A stretch of 50,506 bases of DNA, from NCBI GenBank assembly GCA_965149945.1, contig CBCTTQ010000013.1, forward strand, positions 1 to 50,506. The letters are read 5' to 3'. The DNA comes from JAHZFN01 sp965149945 (GTDB taxonomy: Bacteria > Bacillota > Dehalobacteriia > UBA4068 > UBA4997). Shown here one piece after another: positions 25,654 through 34,833 of the stretch. Both the position numbers and the translations under genes were made by a program. How positions within the stretch are numbered: the stretch's first letter is position 1; every line of letters begins with the position of its first letter. The notes under the pieces were generated by a model. It was not told the DNA's origin. It did not search any database and was given only the letters and a program-made list of their open reading frames with translations.

Positions 25654-26379
25654 TTATTTTTTAATAGGTTTCAAATGATAGCTACGCCGATGAATGCTGG
25701 TATACCCTTTAGTAAACACCGCCTCTTTATGGCTTTTGGTAGGATATCCCGCATGAGATGCCAAACCATAGCCCGGATATACTCGATCATACACCTCCAT
25801 CATGCGGTCGCGGTGACATTTGGCGATAATGCTGGCAGCGGCAATGGAAATACTTTTAGCGTCGCCTTTCACGATGTTGGTTTGCGGCAATGGCAGATCC
25901 AGCGCGACAGCATCGATAAGCAGATGTTCCGGCGGTAAAGGTAATTTGGAGACAGCCTGCTTCATCGCGAGTTTCGTCGCCTGCAAAATATTGATTTCAT
26001 CGATTACCGACGGTCCTACAGCGCCGATAGCCCAAGCCAAACAATGAGCTTTAATTTTCTTTTCTAACAACAGGCGCTTTTTCTCGGAAAGCTTTTTGGA
26101 ATCATTGATTCCCGCCCAAAGAGCATTGGGCGGCACGATAACCGCGGCCGCTACCACCGGTCCGGCAATGGGTCCTCTCCCCACTTCGTCAATACCGACC
26201 ACATCACAAATGCCCTGTTGCCAAAGGGGTTGCTCATATTGGGTCATCTCCCTCAAGCGCAGGCGTTCTTCTTCGGAAAGGGACGCTTCAAATGTGACCG
26301 CTCCATCCCCGCTCCCCCACATACGCAAATCCGAAGACTGTATACCTTCCCAGCGCGGATCGTCCAATGGCTCCATCAC
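25654..26379 (-). CDS. rnhB: Ribonuclease HII
   Basis: A 241-residue nuclease that cuts RNA in RNA-DNA hybrids and removes single ribonucleotides from DNA. The catalytic motif GIDEVGRGPIAGPVVAAAVI is at about 62-81, with NDSKKLSEKKR after it and SIIAKCHRDRMM later, supplying the remaining acidic residue and the tyrosine-proximal region. An N-terminal extension of about 55 residues is longer than in E. coli but usual for Firmicutes. The ATG overlaps the rbgA stop by 4 bp, as in other rbgA-rnhB operons. Confidence 0.95.
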   Translation of the reverse strand: MMEPLDDPRWEGIQSSDLRMWGSGDGAVTFEASLSEEERLRLREMTQYEQPLWQQGICDVVGIDEVGRGPIAGPVVAAAVIVPPNALWAGINDSKKLSEKKRLLLEKKIKAHCLAWAIGAVGPSVIDEINILQATKLAMKQAVSKLPLPPEHLLIDAVALDLPLPQTNIVKGDAKSISIAAASIIAKCHRDRMMEVYDRVYPGYGLASHAGYPTKSHKEAVFTKGYTSIHRRSYHLKPIKK

Positions 26380-27248
26380 GAATCCTCCTTTTCCGTCACG
26401 GGTTCAACAGGCGGTAAATCCAGTGTAAAACGCCCCAATTTACCATTACGAAACTCTGCCAGCAAGACGCGAGCGGCATCTTCTGTTTTCACTAAACCAC
26501 CTGCCGCCAACATCCCCCTCGCTCGACCGACTTCCTCAAGGATGGCTTCAGCGTTGCCGACAGCCTCAATTTTATAGCGTTCCTTGAGAGCCTCAGAACG
26601 AACTTCTGACAGCCAATCCACCAACCGTGACGCCACTTCGTAAGGATCGTAAACATCACTGCTGACAGCGCCGGTTGCCGCTAAAGCAAAGCCTATCCAA
26701 TCGTTTTCAAACTTCGGCCAAAGCACACCGGGGGTATCCAATAACTCGATTTTATCATTGATACGCACCCATTGTTTACCGCGGGTGACACCGGGTTTGT
26801 TTCCTGTCTTGCTGGTAGCTTTGGGCATAACAGCGTTGATGAGGGTACTTTTGCCCGTATTGGGGGAACCTACCACCATGGCACGCACCGGTCTCCGACG
26901 GCGTCCTTTGGCTTCCAGCTTTTGCATCACCGGTTCCGCCGCTCGCACCGCCTTTTTCAACAGCTCTTGCATACCCTGTTTCTTTTGAGCGTTCATGGCA
27001 ACTGCCGCAATGTCATTTTTTTCGTAATAACGGATCCATGCCTTGGTCTGGACGGGATCTGCCAAATCGGCCTTGTTTAACACCGCTAAAACAGGTTTTT
27101 TCCGTAAGATTCGATCGAAATCGGGATTATAGCTGCTGCGCGGAATGCGAGCATCCAGCACCACAATGGAAAGATCCACCGTGACAATGTCCTGCTCCAT
27201 GTTCATTTTTGCCTTGGCCATATGCCCAGGATACCATTGGATGATCAT
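26376..27248 (-). CDS. rbgA: Ribosome biogenesis GTPase RbgA (YlqF)
   Basis: A 290-residue circularly permuted GTPase needed for late assembly of the 50S subunit. The G motifs appear in permuted order: NKADL (G4) near 58, then GSPNTGKSTLINAV (G1) near 130, then DTPGVLWP (G3) near 172. The start MIIQWYPGHMAKAK is the family's typical beginning. The C-terminal domain after about residue 200 contacts rRNA. It is first in the operon that carries rnhB, yraN, OLE RNA, oapA, dxs and tlyA; a strong promoter lies just upstream. Confidence 0.95.
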   Translation of the reverse strand: MIIQWYPGHMAKAKMNMEQDIVTVDLSIVVLDARIPRSSYNPDFDRILRKKPVLAVLNKADLADPVQTKAWIRYYEKNDIAAVAMNAQKKQGMQELLKKAVRAAEPVMQKLEAKGRRRRPVRAMVVGSPNTGKSTLINAVMPKATSKTGNKPGVTRGKQWVRINDKIELLDTPGVLWPKFENDWIGFALAATGAVSSDVYDPYEVASRLVDWLSEVRSEALKERYKIEAVGNAEAILEEVGRARGMLAAGGLVKTEDAARVLLAEFRNGKLGRFTLDLPPVEPVTEKEDS

Positions 27249-27280
27249 TTATGTCCCTCAATTCTGCCGTATTTGCTTTT

Positions 27281-27309
27281 ATTATACTATAAATCCGAAA
27301 ATAATGCAA
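27281..27309 (-). promoter_or_regulatory. Promoter of the rbgA-OLE-dxs operon
   Basis: TTGCAT (27309-27304), a 17-bp spacer and TATAAT (27286-27281) on the minus strand, about 33 bp upstream of the rbgA start codon. Confidence 0.7.
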
Positions 27310-27354
27310 AAAAATTCAGCAGAAAGCTTTAGAAATATTACCAAAAAATTCATT

Positions 27355-27882
27355 CTAAAGAGCGGAACCAGAAGGCGCGGACATCTTTTCCACAATACAG
27401 CGGATAACACCGTCCAAATCTTTGTTTTCCACATGAACGGTAAACTGCGCCAGAGAACGAAACTCTTCACAACGCTCCAATGCCCAGCTATCAAAATTTT
27501 TCATGGTGACGCCTTTGGGTAGCAGGACACGATTATATTTACGCCGCAGACGGTCTTTAATGACAGAAAGACTGCCGGAAAGCCAGATGACATAACCCAG
27601 CCGGGGTAAAAGTTCACGGGTTGCCGCTGTCATGGGCAAGGCAGCGCCCACAGAAATGACGCAGTTATCTTTTCGGCGCAATTTATTCATGACCAGGGCT
27701 TCTTCAGAACGAAAGCGAATTTCCCCGTATTTACGATAAATTTCTTTCAGCTTTAGACCCGTCACCTCCTCCATTTCCAAGTCCGTATCAAAAAAATCCA
27801 TTTCTAATTCTCTTGCCACTCCGCGAGCGACGGAAGTTTTTCCCACACCCATCAATCCGATGAGTAAAATGTTTCTGTTCAT
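27355..27882 (-). CDS. Shikimate-kinase-like protein, divergent in the substrate site
   Basis: A 175-residue P-loop kinase of the shikimate kinase fold. The P-loop is LIGLMGVGKTSVA, followed by DTDLEMEEVTG and GEIRFRSEEALVM, all as in AroK. The position of the conserved Gly-Gly-Gly that holds shikimate reads SVGAALPM, and the C-terminal 'RxxxYxxxA' region reads RCEEFRSLAQF. So phosphate transfer is likely but shikimate may not be the substrate. The start is ATG 27882 after GGTGGTAGC; the longer frame from 27990 would add an unsupported hydrophobic head. No other aromatic amino acid gene is near. Confidence 0.75.
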   Translation of the reverse strand: MNRNILLIGLMGVGKTSVARGVARELEMDFFDTDLEMEEVTGLKLKEIYRKYGEIRFRSEEALVMNKLRRKDNCVISVGAALPMTAATRELLPRLGYVIWLSGSLSVIKDRLRRKYNRVLLPKGVTMKNFDSWALERCEEFRSLAQFTVHVENKDLDGVIRCIVEKMSAPSGSAL

Positions 27883-28070
27883 GCTACCACCTGCTTTTGT
27901 TTCTGGATTTGACTCATACACCAAAGTATATGCGCATAAGAACAGAAAAAGAACACGGAGCAGCATCCCAACATCAAGGCGCGAAAGCAAAGGCTTTTCC
28001 TAACGAAACAAAAAAATGATCCATAGATTATTGGATAATAGAAATTTTTCTGCTGAATCAAATTATATAA

Positions 28071-28991
28071 CTATAATAGTGTAACATCATAGGAATCCGC
28101 ATTGGTTACCTCAGTCCAGCTTGCCTGACCGTTTTCCAGCGTAATCGATTCCGGCGCCGCCAATTGTTGTACCTTCAGATAAACGGTGTTGCCAGCAAAG
28201 GCGGAACCGTTGCTGTTGGCACGGATGGCAATCAAGGTTTCCTTATCTGTGGAGAATCTGGTTTTACCAAGGGTCAGGGTATCGTTGGTGTCATCGGTTG
28301 TATCAACCGCCTGCCCTACATTTTCTACTACAAAACCATCAATAGAAACAGTATACTCGGTATTCGCGGCTGGTTTTGTCCAACTCAAAATCACGGTACC
28401 ATCATCATTGGCAACCGCAGTCAAATCGGTAATATCCAAAACGGTCACCTGTTCACTGGAAGTTTTCACTTCGCTGGTAATATACTGCGCGGTGGCGGCA
28501 TTAGCCACAACGCTGACAGTCCAACGACCGGTGCTGGTAAATACATCTTCGTCAATGGTTGTCAAATCGACAATAACAGTATCACCGTCTTGCGGTTGCA
28601 CAACTTCCAATGTTTTAGCTGTTTCATTATCTTTCTGCACCGATACTGTGTAGGAAGCAGCATGTTCTACTCTGGAAAATTGCAGGTTTTTACCGTTTAC
28701 GTTTACAGTTAAATCCCCTACTTCCAGTTGTTCTTTGACAAAATCAGTGGCGATTGTGCTGGTATTGTTGACATAATAAATGCCGTCTACCAGATTATTG
28801 GTGCTGCTCGCGAAAACAGAAACGGTCGCTTCGTAAGTATCGGCAGCCGTCACCAAATCCGTCACATCGATTTGGGTCGAGGTAGCACCCCTTACCAAAT
28901 CGGAGTCATGACCGTTTACAGTCGCCCGATAAGCAATGATGCCCTTGGTATCGCTGAGTGTATCCCACTGTACATAGACATTGCTTTCATC
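28071..28991 (-). pseudogene. 5'-truncated fragment of a fibronectin-III-like beta-sandwich protein
   Basis: An open frame of about 306 codons with no proper start: a TAA sits directly before its first codon (28992-28994). The protein is Thr-, Val-, Asp- and Asn-rich with repeated beta-sandwich units of fibronectin III character (SNVYVQWDTLSDTKGIIAYRATVNG; DGTVILSWTKPAANTEYTVSIDG; ENGQASWTEVTNADSYDVTLL). Such repeats belong to secreted or surface proteins, but no signal peptide or anchor is present. An A8 run lies just upstream, so a frameshift there or a deletion of the 5' part is likely. It sits between the rpe terminator and the shikimate-kinase-like gene. Confidence 0.6.
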
Positions 28992-29102
28992 TTACTGTTT
29001 TTTTTCGCATCGTGCTCAAACAAATTTCACAAACAAAATCTCGTTTCATCATGAAAAAGTCTGCTGTCATTGGTTTTTTTTACTTTCTATTTCCTGGCTG
29101 AA

Positions 29103-29144
29103 CAAAAAAAATCAGAGAGAAAAGAATTTCTTTTCTCTCTGATT
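29103..29144 (-). terminator. Terminator of the priA-to-rpe gene cluster
   Basis: AATCAGAGAGAAAAG and CTTTTCTCTCTGATT make a perfect 15-bp stem with a short loop, followed on the minus strand by eight T. It lies about 40 bp past the rpe stop. Confidence 0.9.
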
Positions 29145-29182
29145 AGTAAAATTCATTTTTTCTTTTTAGCTATTTTCAATCC

Positions 29183-29848
29183 TTATTTTTCCAGATCCAG
29201 CAATTTTTCACGCATGGCGGAAACTGTTCCGGCAATATCTTTCTGACCGAAAATTCCGGAACCGCTCACTAGTACTGTCGCTCCGGCCGCCGCCACCCGT
29301 TCGATGTTTTTTAAACTGATCCCGCCGTCCACTTCGATATCCGTGTTAAGCCCTCTCGATGTCAACATCTGGCGCAGACGCCGCACCTTGTCCAGTGTGC
29401 TTTCGATGAAAGCCTGACCGCCAAAACCGGGATTCACACTCATCAACAGAATCATATCCACATCCCCCAGCACTTCTTCTACCGCGGACAACGGTGTGGC
29501 GGGATTCAGCGCCACCGCCGCCCTGACCCCCAAACCATGGATGTTTTGCAGGCTGCGGTGCAGATGTTTAACCGCCTCCGCATGAACGCAAAGCAGATCC
29601 GCCCCGGCCTCCACAAAAGCAGGGCAAAGATAATCCGCCTCCCGCACCATCAAATCTACATCAAAAAAAAGACGGCTGTCGGGCCGCAACGCTTTGACCA
29701 CCGCGGCGCCGTAAGAAATATTAGGCACAAAACACCCATCCATAATGTCCAAATGTAACCAATCCACACCGGCAGATTCCGCTGCCGCCACTGCGGCGCG
29801 CAGATTTCCCATATCCGCCGCCAACAAAGAAGGAGCAATTTTAATCAT
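29183..29848 (-). CDS. rpe: Ribulose-phosphate 3-epimerase
   Basis: A 221-residue TIM-barrel enzyme interconverting ribulose 5-phosphate and xylulose 5-phosphate. The motifs are IAPSLLAADMGNL at the start, LHLDIMDGCFVPNIS with the metal His and catalytic Asp, VHAEAVKHL, MSVNPGFGGQAFI, and EVDGGISLKNI with the second catalytic Asp. It is the last gene of the cluster and follows rsgA by 13 bp; prkC-rsgA-rpe is a conserved Firmicutes string. Confidence 0.97.
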   Translation of the reverse strand: MIKIAPSLLAADMGNLRAAVAAAESAGVDWLHLDIMDGCFVPNISYGAAVVKALRPDSRLFFDVDLMVREADYLCPAFVEAGADLLCVHAEAVKHLHRSLQNIHGLGVRAAVALNPATPLSAVEEVLGDVDMILLMSVNPGFGGQAFIESTLDKVRRLRQMLTSRGLNTDIEVDGGISLKNIERVAAAGATVLVSGSGIFGQKDIAGTVSAMREKLLDLEK

Positions 29849-29861
29849 AAAAAACCTCCGT

Positions 29862-30749
29862 TTATTTGTATTCCTTTTCCCGCAATTCCATCAATTCTCG
29901 CAACAAAATCAAATAGCGCTCATAACGGACGGCGCTGATTTTTCCTTCTGCCAAAGCCGCCTTGACCCCACAATCGGGCTCTCGATCGTGGCGGCACCCA
30001 TCATAATAGCAGGCGGCGGCATAAGGTCGAAACTCAGGATACCACTGTCCCAATTCTTCCGCCTGTAAATCTGTCGGCAAATCTAAGCGAGAAAAGCCCG
30101 GCGTATCAGCAACCCAGCCGCCGTCCAGCTGCAGTAATTCCACACAGCGGGTCGTATGCCTCCCCCGCCCGAGTTTTTCGCTAACGCTGCCGGTTTCTAG
30201 CGCTAACTCCGCGTTCTGCAAATTCAAAGTACTGCTTTTGCCCGCACCGGAAGGACCCGCCAGCACGGTAATTTTTCCGCATAACCACTCTTTCAGAGTT
30301 TCACGTCCCCTTCCCGTCTCGGCAGAAGCGAAAACCAAAGGAAATCCCGCTTGCTCATAAAAAGCAAATTGCTCATATATCGGACTGCCCGCCGGCAGCA
30401 AATCCGTCTTATTTAAACAAATGGCTGGACGGATCCCCGCTTTTTGCATCAGCAACAACAAACGATCCAACAGAAGAAAATCAGGATCCGGATCCTGTGC
30501 CGCCATAATAATCAATCCTTGATCCACATTGGCGATTTTGGGACGAAACAAACTGTTGCGGCGGGGCAGGATGTCCTCCACAACACCTTCCCCGCCGCTG
30601 ATGATCTGAAAAGATACACGGTCACCCACCAAAACGCCTTCCGAACGGCGTTTCAATTTTCCCCGCAATTTGCAAGTAAACACCGTCCCCGTTTCGTCAC
30701 TGACATAATAAAATCCACCTAAAACTTTGGTAATAATCCCGTGACGCAT
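29862..30749 (-). CDS. rsgA: Ribosome small-subunit GTPase RsgA (YloQ)
   Basis: A 295-residue circularly permuted GTPase that checks maturation of the 30S subunit. An N-terminal OB fold (GIITKVLGGFYYVSDETGTVFTCKLRGKLK) is followed by NKTDLL (G4), GPSGAGKSSTLN (G1) and DTPGFSRLDL (G3). The C-terminal zinc knuckle is CYYDGCRHDREPDC. prkC ends at 30750, immediately before it, so the two are co-transcribed. This coupling fits the known phosphorylation of RsgA by PrkC in Firmicutes. Confidence 0.96.
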   Translation of the reverse strand: MRHGIITKVLGGFYYVSDETGTVFTCKLRGKLKRRSEGVLVGDRVSFQIISGGEGVVEDILPRRNSLFRPKIANVDQGLIIMAAQDPDPDFLLLDRLLLLMQKAGIRPAICLNKTDLLPAGSPIYEQFAFYEQAGFPLVFASAETGRGRETLKEWLCGKITVLAGPSGAGKSSTLNLQNAELALETGSVSEKLGRGRHTTRCVELLQLDGGWVADTPGFSRLDLPTDLQAEELGQWYPEFRPYAAACYYDGCRHDREPDCGVKAALAEGKISAVRYERYLILLRELMELREKEYK

Positions 30750-32747
30750 CTAAACCTCCCTGCTGTAAACAGTGGTTCCGTCCACGACAATTTCCGCGAC
30801 ACCGCTGCCCGTGATAGTCACAGCCTGGCTGATACTGTCGCCGCCTCGGTAACCGCTGCCGCTGGATACCGTTCTGGTTCCTGTTTCATCGGTAACCACA
30901 ATCTGCACAGAGTGGGTTTCGTCATCCGCGGGCAATGTGTAGTTCAAGTTTACCGTTGTGGTTTTCACCGCAGGTCCGGAGCTGACTACGACATTAACAG
31001 AGGTTCCTTTTTCCACTTCGGAACCGGGATCTATACTTTGTTCCATTACCTGCTCCGGCGAATAGGAATCACTGTTTTCCTGTTTCACACTGCCCAGCGC
31101 CAAGCCTTTCTTTTCCAGTTCTGATCGAGCGTCATCCAAAGACAAACCATCCAGATTCGGCACTGTCACTTTGGCGGCAACACTTACTACGATGGTGATG
31201 GTGTCACCTTTTTCGGCTTCGGAGCCGGGATCCAGACTTTGCTCCAGAACACGATCTTCCGTTTCATCGCTTTCTTGTTCTTCAACAATAACATTCAATC
31301 CCGCGTTAACCAAAACAGATTTGGCGGTGGCGCTACTTTCTCCGAGAACATTAGGTACCTCAATGGGACCGTCGCCGGAGCAAACGGTTAACCGCACCTG
31401 TTTGCCTACTTCAATTTCTGTTCCGGCATTTACGCTTTGTTCCACAACCTCGTTTTCTTCATATTCTTCATCATCTCCCAACTCTTCGTTGGTTTTATAT
31501 TCGATGGTATAATCAATTTCTAACGCGTCCAGCTCTGTAGTGGCTTCTTCCAACTGTTTCCCGACCACATTAGGCATAGCAACCGTTTCGTTGCTTCCCA
31601 ACAAAGAATTGAGAGCGAAAGCGCCCCCCGCCAATACCAAAACCAGCGCAATCACCAACAACACGATTTTTTTGTTTTTGCCGGATTTCTTGCGGGCACG
31701 ACTGTTCGACACGGCAGCTTTTTTTTCTCGGGAAGGTCCGATTTCATTACCGTCCTCGTCTACTTCCACCTCATCAAAAATCAGAGAAGAAAGTCCCCGC
31801 TTCTTCGGTTCGTTGGATGTTGCCTGCGTCTGTTTTTCCCCTTCGGTCATCACATGGTCCATGGTTTTGGTATTCATATCAGCCGCAGCGCCGAAAGCGC
31901 CGGCTGCCGCACCGGTCGCAGCGCCATCCATAGAAAGAGAGGGATTGGAAAGCGCCGCCTGCATTTCTTTGGCGGAATGAAACCGCATCGCGGGATCTTT
32001 GCGCATTGCTTTCATCACTACCGCGGAAAGTTCCACAGGCACCTGCGGATTCAGTTTATGAGGAGGCACCACTTCATTTTGCACATGTTGCATGGCCACC
32101 CCGATGGCGTTTTCGCCACCGAACGGCAAAGAGCCGGTAAGCATCTCATACATAACCACACCGGCGGAATACAGATCGGAAGCCTCTGTCACCGCAATAC
32201 CCTTTACCTGTTCCGGAGACATATAATGAACAGATCCCATAATATCTTTTGTGTACGTCTGGGTAATATCGCTGATGGCAATAGCAATACCGAAATCCGT
32301 TACCTTTACATTCATCTGGGCGTCCAACAAAATATTGTGGGGTTTGATATCCCGATGAATCACATTGTGTTTATGAGCATGATCCAAGGCGTCCAGCAAC
32401 TGATACATAATGTACAACGTTTCATTCACAGGAAGCACGCCTTTTTGTTCCAAATATTGCTTCAGCGTACACCCTTCCACATATTCCATCACCAAATAAT
32501 GGCTGTTGCTGTCAAACACAACATCATAAATACTGACAATATTGGGATGGGACAAACAAGCTACTGCCTGCGCTTCATGTTTGAAGCGGCGCACAAACTG
32601 ATCATCATTGGCATACTGCTCCCGCAGAATTTTCAATGTCACCAGCCGATTCAGAACAATATCTCTCGCTTTATAGACAATGGATGTTCCGCCTGCGCCC
32701 AACACATCCAAAATCTCATATCTGTCATGGAAAATAGCACCTTTCAT
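30750..32747 (-). CDS. prkC: Serine/threonine protein kinase PrkC with PASTA repeats
   Basis: A 665-residue transmembrane kinase. The cytosolic kinase domain (about 10-270) has the glycine loop LGAGGTSIVYKARD, HRDIKPHNILLD (catalytic loop), TDFGIA and the activation-segment MGSVHYMSPEQ. One membrane segment (KKIVLLVIALVLVLAGGAFAL) lies around residue 365. Outside are three PASTA repeats (MPNVVGKQLEEA; VPNVLGESSATA; VPNLDGLSLDDA) that sense peptidoglycan fragments, then a Thr/Val-rich tail of about 80 residues. ATG 32747 follows GGAGGTGCTGTTC. It lies directly after its phosphatase prpC. Confidence 0.96.
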   Translation of the reverse strand: MKGAIFHDRYEILDVLGAGGTSIVYKARDIVLNRLVTLKILREQYANDDQFVRRFKHEAQAVACLSHPNIVSIYDVVFDSNSHYLVMEYVEGCTLKQYLEQKGVLPVNETLYIMYQLLDALDHAHKHNVIHRDIKPHNILLDAQMNVKVTDFGIAIAISDITQTYTKDIMGSVHYMSPEQVKGIAVTEASDLYSAGVVMYEMLTGSLPFGGENAIGVAMQHVQNEVVPPHKLNPQVPVELSAVVMKAMRKDPAMRFHSAKEMQAALSNPSLSMDGAATGAAAGAFGAAADMNTKTMDHVMTEGEKQTQATSNEPKKRGLSSLIFDEVEVDEDGNEIGPSREKKAAVSNSRARKKSGKNKKIVLLVIALVLVLAGGAFALNSLLGSNETVAMPNVVGKQLEEATTELDALEIDYTIEYKTNEELGDDEEYEENEVVEQSVNAGTEIEVGKQVRLTVCSGDGPIEVPNVLGESSATAKSVLVNAGLNVIVEEQESDETEDRVLEQSLDPGSEAEKGDTITIVVSVAAKVTVPNLDGLSLDDARSELEKKGLALGSVKQENSDSYSPEQVMEQSIDPGSEVEKGTSVNVVVSSGPAVKTTTVNLNYTLPADDETHSVQIVVTDETGTRTVSSGSGYRGGDSISQAVTITGSGVAEIVVDGTTVYSREV

Positions 32748-32759
32748 GAACAGCACCTC

Positions 32760-33536
32760 CTACGAATTAGCGGAATCAAGGCTCGACGGCCAGGCCAAAA
32801 TCCCCGTAATATCATCTTTACTGCCATAGTCAACGGCCAGCTTAACCAAAGCCTCTAAGATTTCGTTTTTATCTTTCGTTACATCTATCTTTTCCAATAC
32901 ATTTTCAATATCAAACGCACCGTAAAGTCCATCAGAACAAAGCAGCAAGCAATCAACAGGCTGCCACTTCATGGCAAAAATATCCGCTCGCACGGTTTCT
33001 TCCACACCCAGCGCTCGCAGCAGCATATGTTTGTTGGGGTGTTTTTTAGCTTCCTCTTTGCTGATACTGCCGCTGCGATATAATTCACCCACTACAGTGT
33101 GATCTCTGGTCACCAATTTTACTTCTTCTCCAAAGAAATAAGCGCGGCTGTCACCCACATGACCGATATATACTTCATCCCGAAATAGCCATGCCAAAGT
33201 CACCGTAGCGCCCATATTCCGTCGGTCTTTGTTTTCTTGAGCGCTTTGAAAAATCTGCCCGTTGGCATAATCAATGGCATCTTTGATCATTTTTTCAGGA
33301 TTTGGCTCCGGCATATCCAGTGTGGTTTCCAGCAGACGTAAATATTCTCCCATAGCGTTACCGATATGCTCCGCGATCAATTCCACCGCCATGGCGCTGG
33401 CCACCTCTCCGGCTTTATGCCCGCCCATGCCGTCAGAAACAATCATCAAACCCAGATTCGGATCGGCATAATAACTGTCCTCATTGTTTTTTCTGCCCCT
33501 GCCTTGCAGAGAAACGGCAACGGTTTTGATTTTCAT
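32760..33536 (-). CDS. prpC: PP2C-type protein phosphatase PrpC (Stp)
   Basis: A 258-residue manganese-dependent phosphatase that reverses PrkC phosphorylation. It has RKNNEDSYYAD (first metal Asp), LMIVSDGMGGHKAGEVAS, GDSRAYFF, TRDHT, LLLCSDGLYGAF and SKDDITGIL, the full set of PP2C motifs. ATG 33536 follows GGAGGTGTGTG; the frame from 33557 is longer without better support. It lies 12 bp upstream of prkC and downstream of rlmN. Confidence 0.96.
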   Translation of the reverse strand: MKIKTVAVSLQGRGRKNNEDSYYADPNLGLMIVSDGMGGHKAGEVASAMAVELIAEHIGNAMGEYLRLLETTLDMPEPNPEKMIKDAIDYANGQIFQSAQENKDRRNMGATVTLAWLFRDEVYIGHVGDSRAYFFGEEVKLVTRDHTVVGELYRSGSISKEEAKKHPNKHMLLRALGVEETVRADIFAMKWQPVDCLLLCSDGLYGAFDIENVLEKIDVTKDKNEILEALVKLAVDYGSKDDITGILAWPSSLDSANS

Positions 33537-33668
33537 CACACACCTCCACTTACCCAAAAAACCAATCCGGATACCCGTAAATATCTTCCGGAAAATTCAC
33601 TTTCATACACTATCGATGCAGTATTCTCTACTATGCTATACATCTCAAACAAACTTGTTCTTTTGGTC

Positions 33669-34781
33669 TTACCGCGACGCTGCTTCCTGTTCCCTCTGCC
33701 GAAGTTGACCACAGGCAGCATCGATGTCCGTTCCTTTTTTTTCTCTCAGGGTTACTTCCACATGATACTGTTCGACAATACTCGAAAACTGTTTGATAGT
33801 TTCGCTGTCTGTGGGAAAGAATCCTGTTTCCGGCACATAATTTACCGGAATCAAATTCACATGAGCCAAGCGCCCCTTCAAAAGTTGACCCAGCAACCGC
33901 GCATCCTCCACACGATCATTAATCCCCTTCAGCAAAGCATACTCATAACTGATTCGCCGTCCTGTCTCTTGGGTATAGGCGTCACAGGCCGCCATTAATT
34001 CCTCCAGCGGATAGCGATCATTAATGGGCATCAAACGACTTCGGGAAGCATTATCCGCGCCGTGCAAAGACACCGCCAGCCCGACTTGCAATTTTTTTGC
34101 TGCCAATTTTCGAATCTGCGGAGCCAATCCGCAAGTTGAAATGGTCATTCGGCGCTGACCGATGCCCAATCCGTGTTCGTTATTGAGGATTTCCACACTG
34201 GACAAGACCTGCGCCAAATTGGCCAAAGGTTCTCCCATGCCCATATATACCACATTGCTAATGCCGTCCAAACCCTGTTCTCGACACCAGCGATCACCCA
34301 AAAGCACTTGGGCGACGATTTCCGCCGCGGTCAAATTCCGCTCCAAACCACCGATCCCGGTGGCGCAAAATTTACAACCCATAGCACATCCCGCCTGGGT
34401 ACTGATACAAATGGTGCGACGGTCTTTACTCGTTTCCCGCTCATAAACCATGACGACTGTTTCAATCAACACCCCATCTTCATAAGCCAACAGCAATTTT
34501 GCCGTTTGGCCGTCCCGGCTTTTCTGCACCCGGATGATTCGAGGAAAACAAATGGCAGAAGATTTCGCCAACAGCGTCCGCATTTCTTTAGAGAGATTGC
34601 TCATTTGAGAAAATTCTGTCACTTGTTTTTGCTGAATCCATTGAAACAGTTGCGTCCCTCGAAAAGAGGGCAGCCCCTGTTGAACACACCAAGCCTTCAG
34701 CTCGGTTTCCGTCATCCCCAGCAAATTGATTTGCTCATTCGTTTGTTGTTTTTCAGTTTTATTTTCACTGTTTGATTTCAT
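33669..34781 (-). CDS. rlmN: 23S rRNA (adenine-2503-C2) methyltransferase RlmN
   Basis: A 370-residue radical SAM enzyme that methylates A2503 of 23S rRNA and A37 of some tRNAs. The cluster motif is CAMGCKFC (CxxxCxxC), preceded by RRTICISTQAG. Other motifs are NVVYMGMGEP, ISTCGL, LAVSLHG and IPVNYVPETGF, with a catalytic Cys in the C-terminal DAACGQLR. The open frame reaches 34919, inside rsmB; ATG 34781 gives the usual length, though GGGGAG is rather distant from it. The order rsmB-rlmN-prpC-prkC is the standard Firmicutes arrangement. Confidence 0.95.
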   Translation of the reverse strand: MKSNSENKTEKQQTNEQINLLGMTETELKAWCVQQGLPSFRGTQLFQWIQQKQVTEFSQMSNLSKEMRTLLAKSSAICFPRIIRVQKSRDGQTAKLLLAYEDGVLIETVVMVYERETSKDRRTICISTQAGCAMGCKFCATGIGGLERNLTAAEIVAQVLLGDRWCREQGLDGISNVVYMGMGEPLANLAQVLSSVEILNNEHGLGIGQRRMTISTCGLAPQIRKLAAKKLQVGLAVSLHGADNASRSRLMPINDRYPLEELMAACDAYTQETGRRISYEYALLKGINDRVEDARLLGQLLKGRLAHVNLIPVNYVPETGFFPTDSETIKQFSSIVEQYHVEVTLREKKGTDIDAACGQLRQREQEAASR

Positions 34782-34833
34782 CAATTTTTTATCAAACTCC
34801 CCGGGCAACCCGACTGAAACGGACGCCGCATCT

